Part shown: in pieces, positions 61,275 to 64,000 of the stretch
Numbering within the stretch: the first letter of the stretch is position 1
Layout: the number at the start of each line of letters is the position of its first letter
Assembly: GCF_965638725.1 (NCBI RefSeq)
Contig: NC_134950.1
Location: 137,631,636 to 137,695,635, forward strand
DNA: 64,000 nucleotides
Reading direction: 5' to 3'
From: Aptenodytes patagonicus
Taxonomy: Eukaryota; Chordata; Aves; Sphenisciformes; Spheniscidae
Notes under the pieces: generated by a model
Databases searched by the model: none
Seen by the model: only the letters and a program-made list of their open reading frames with translations
Told to the model about the DNA's origin: nothing
Made by a program: the position numbers and the translations under genes

Positions 61275-61284
61275 AATAAATAAA
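61275..61284 (+). terminator. TWIST1: TWIST1 polyadenylation signal (overlapping AATAAA)
   Basis: Two overlapping AATAAA hexamers (61275 and 61279) close the conserved 3' UTR, as in mammals. Cleavage would fall near 61295-61310. An additional AATAAA at 61157-61162 could give a shorter form lacking the ATTTA and Pumilio motifs. Confidence 0.8.
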
Positions 61285-61309
61285 TATGATTGAAATTTTA
61301 AGAACCTTA

Positions 61310-62140
61310 AAGTTTGGTCTCTCTGAGAACTCAGGGTTGGAACTGGAGATAAATACCTGCTTGTTGAGCTGTAAAGACACCCAAGAGAGAGGGGGCACTA
61401 GTATAAACAAACCAGGCGAAAAACGCAAATAAACTAGCTACTGACAGACACAGGCACGTTATTTATTGAGACAGCTTTATTATTCTGCGCTGAAGCTCAC
61501 TGCATTTGTGGGGGGAGATACTCTCTTCTCTCTTTCTCTCCCTTTCCCCATTTAATCTTAACGCCGAGCGCCGCGGAGTTCCGCGGCGAGCGGAGCTTTC
61601 GGCGCAGAGCTCCGGCGCTGCCGCTGTTCTTTGCTCCCCAGATGGAAGGCAGGAGCAAGGCCCATTCCCTAGCCCCCGGACCAGGCATATTTGCTGATAT
61701 CCCTGAGGAAGAGGCACCGGTTTTAAACAGGGGTTCGTCCAACCACAGGCAAAGCGAGAGAAAGTGAGATTGAAAGAGGGAAGTGTCTAGCGAGTGGGGT
61801 TTTCCGGTGGAAGTGATGTTTGACTGCTCTGCTCTCTAGGGTTTTATATAATATATAGACTAGCGATCATATTTTAGTTGTACAACGCACGGAGAGATAC
61901 GCTAACCAGCCCTCTTCTCCTTTTCTACATGTAGGGCGCATGTTGCCTCTGTTTCTTCTCACCATACCCTCCGCGGGGTCCCAGTATGCGGCGAGACCCC
62001 AGTTGTAAGAGAGAGGAAACCTCCAGCTCTGAGGGCTCGGAAGGAAGGTGAAAAGGGAAGTTGTTCAAACCAAAAAAACCAACCCAAAACAGACCCAAAC
62101 CCCAACCCTTGTAACCGGACAGCTGATTCCGCTTCTGCTG
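61310..62140. other. TWIST1 downstream flank
   Basis: Mixed composition, no gene recognised. A small CpG-rich patch lies at about 61560-61640. Forkhead-like TAAACAAAC occurs near 61404. The short ORFs on both strands have no domains. Confidence 0.55.
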
Positions 62141-62149
62141 TCACTTGCT

Positions 62150-62850
62150 CATCTCCCAGCGCTTCGCAGCCGGTCCATGCCCGGGGAAGCGGCGCCTCCT
62201 GCCCCTCCGCGGCTGCGAAGGGTGCGCGGGTGCGTAGGGGCGTCCGCCGCGGAGCGCCCGCCCCGGCCCTGGGAGCCGAGCAGATTCCCCCGCGGAGACA
62301 GGGACCCTGCTGCCGGGATTCAGCCAGTGTCTAGGGTAAATAGGATGGGGTGTTTTTTCAAAACAGAGCCTGTTTGCATAGCCCAGGTTGAGTTGACTTT
62401 ATTGCCTGAATGTTTTTGTTTCCATATCCACATATTACCGTCTATTGCTGACATAACAGTATTATGAATTTAATATCGTGCATATTTTAGGCCAGTGCGC
62501 AATGTTTACAGTAGAGAGCCCGCAGCGCTTGTTTGCACTGCCGGATTAGCGAGGACTTGGAAATTGGATGGGGGCTCTGGTGGTCGCGGCCCTCGGTGAT
62601 GGAGAGGAGGGGGAGCCGCTGCGAGCTCCCGGGGGGCCGCTGCCTCCCCCCGGCGCCCCGGCACCCGCAGCTCCCCGCTCAGCGATTCGCACCTCTCGAA
62701 AAACCCCGCTCCGATGCAACGCGGCTACGGAGGAGGAGGTAATGCCTGTCCGCGCTACTTCGGCTGCAGCGAAGCCGAGGGGCAGGGGAGCCGGCGCGGG
62801 GCTTTGGCCGTGGGACTGCGGGGATTTGAGGGGTTGGGGGTGGTTTCGGT
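62150..62850. promoter_or_regulatory. CpG-rich islands flanking an AT-rich candidate element, downstream of TWIST1
   Basis: CpG-dense stretches at about 62160-62320 and 62530-62800 enclose a distinct AT-rich block (about 62330-62520) of non-repetitive sequence. No gene is recognised. The composition suits a regulatory element or an unannotated transcript start; long ORFs across it are compositional. Confidence 0.5.
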
Positions 62851-62859
62851 TGTTCCTTT

Positions 62860-64000
62860 TGGGGGGAGAAATCACACCGGGGAAAGGGGAGAAACCGCCC
62901 CACGTTTAGGAAGAAAACAGGTTCGGAAAAAAACGAGATGAGCTGCTTGGTACTGAGGGGAAGGCGCGTTTCGTGGACGGGGATACCTGCGAAATATAAA
63001 CGAGGAATCAAGTACATTTTAAAAACCCTGGTCGCCCTTAGAAATGGGCCGAGAAGTCCGGAGCAACTCCGCTTGACGGACTCAAACCTGACTGACTCTG
63101 TCGCAACCAGCGAGCGGCCTCTGGCCCAGCCTGTGCTAGCCCTTTCCACCAAACTGAAGCACCCGGGTGAGAAAAATCCCCAGTTCCTGTCCATGGGGCT
63201 CATGCCACCGTGGGGTCTCCCCGCCTCACCCCTGGGTCCCTCCAGCCGGGTCCCTGAGGCCGCCGCAGCCGTCCCCGAGCACCCGGGCGCTCAGCTGGTG
63301 CGCTTTCCCGGCTGCGAACCGCTACCTTTGCTTCATTTAAGAAAAAAAAAAAAATCATAAAAAGGAGATAATCCTGATTTAAAAATACAAACGTGCCCTT
63401 TCCTGTGTTGGAATTGGGGACTGCAGAGGCCTGGTGCTCCTAGGGCTAGAGCCAAAAGCGATTAAGTCAGAGTCGGGCTTACTGAACGAAAAAAAAAAAA
63501 GTATATTAATTTGTCTTTTGGGAATTTTAAACACTCTTGCAATCAGAAAAAAATGAACTCGGCCTTTGGAAGTCCTGATTGATTTTGCTTCTTTCTCCGA
63601 GACATCAGTATGTCCCATTTATTCGCAGACAAGCAAACCCGAGCGGAGAAGAGGTCCGGGTCCAAGCAGCTCCCCCATCTCACCGCCACGGCCCCGGCCG
63701 CGCCGCCGGGCCCCGCGGAGCGCGGAGCTGGCGGAGCGCGGAGGCGGCGGGTGCGGCGCTGCCCGGCCGCCGCGGGTGCTCGGCGCTGCGCCTCCTGCGG
63801 GGCGGCGGGCGGGGGGCGCCGGCCGCGGGCCCTCGCACATTCCTCGGTTTGGCAGGGGCCGCCCCGCTGCTTTCTCCAGGCCGGTATCGGATTCCTCCCA
63901 GGCGTATGATTTCACTTGAAGTCCTGCCCAGGAGCCCTTCAAAGTGCGCGCTTGTCCCGCTCCCATGATGTCAGGCGGTTTTCCCTGCATCTGTAATTTT
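62860..64000. other. downstream flank with a CpG island at ~63640-63860
   Basis: A strongly GC-rich island occupies about 63640-63860 near the window edge. The rest is of mixed composition with A-runs. No exon is recognised. HDAC9 is expected further right, on the opposite strand, in the ancestral gene order, but none of its exons can be identified here. Confidence 0.5.

Larger units (their letters stand above)
60605..61300 (+). other. TWIST1: TWIST1 exon 2 (non-coding 3' UTR)
   Basis: The exon begins directly after the acceptor with ATGACATTGTTCCCAC and continues with blocks that closely match the mammalian TWIST1 3' UTR as I recall it: GAAGGAGAAAATGGACA, GGAAATTAGAAGAGCA, TTCTGATAGAAGTCTGAA, CAAGAGGTCGTGCC, AAAATGCAAATAGATCCGGT and GTCTAAATGCATTC. 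It is very U-rich, with a 22-T run at 61054-61075, overlapping ATTTA pentamers at 61168-61180 and a Pumilio-type TGTAAATA at 61245-61252. These features suit tight post-transcriptional control of TWIST1. The 3' end is estimated from the poly(A) signal. The frame through its 5' part is not coding. Confidence 0.9.

Noticed and set aside
1..64000. CRISPR arrays, bacterial operons, phage or tRNA/rRNA genes
   Set aside because: No spaced identical repeats, dense coding or cloverleaf/rRNA sequence noticed. The composition and elements are those of a vertebrate nuclear genome.

Overview
The window looks like bird nuclear DNA. It is mostly AT-rich intergenic sequence, with several copies of the avian/reptilian CR1 LINE (an RT ORF, and 3' ends made of short ATTCTATG-type repeats), almost no other recognisable transposons, and strong CpG islands around two developmental genes. 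Both genes are tissue-restricted class II bHLH transcription factors on the + strand, about 18.5 kb apart: FERD3L (Nato3; CDS 40220-40792) and TWIST1 (CDS 59306-59872, with a non-coding second exon near 60605-61300). In amniotes these genes lie side by side next to HDAC9. HDAC9 exons are not recognisable here and would be expected beyond the right edge.

Layout. 1-37650 is gene-poor. It holds a short CR1 3' end near 10.5 kb, a 43-bp alternating purine-pyrimidine tract at 20.2 kb, an old inverted CR1 at about 25.0-26.5 kb, and a younger 5'-truncated CR1 with a twice-frameshifted RT ORF at 30.96-32.67 kb. 37.6-42.2 kb is the FERD3L neighbourhood: an unassigned minus-strand ORF behind a plausible splice acceptor, a CpG island, a candidate conserved element, the FERD3L gene with a close TATA box, and a second GC-rich island. 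42.2-53.4 kb is AT-rich again, with a hexanucleotide repeat (47.5 kb) and a second young CR1 3' fragment (48.04-48.55 kb). 53.4-64 kb is the TWIST1 domain: an orphan CpG island at 53.4-54.4 kb, a long GGAA microsatellite at 56.9-57.05 kb, and GC-rich islands that run into the TWIST1 promoter, gene and downstream flank.

FERD3L and TWIST1 are both E-box-binding bHLH proteins that act as dimers with E-proteins. TWIST1 acts in cranial mesenchyme, neural crest and limb mesoderm; FERD3L acts in the ventral neural tube/floor plate. The chain of CpG islands fits a Polycomb-controlled developmental locus, though that is inference. I found no evidence for a new multi-gene system. The points most worth checking are the repeat and motif architecture around the TWIST1 promoter, the orphan CpG island, and the unassigned minus-strand ORF.
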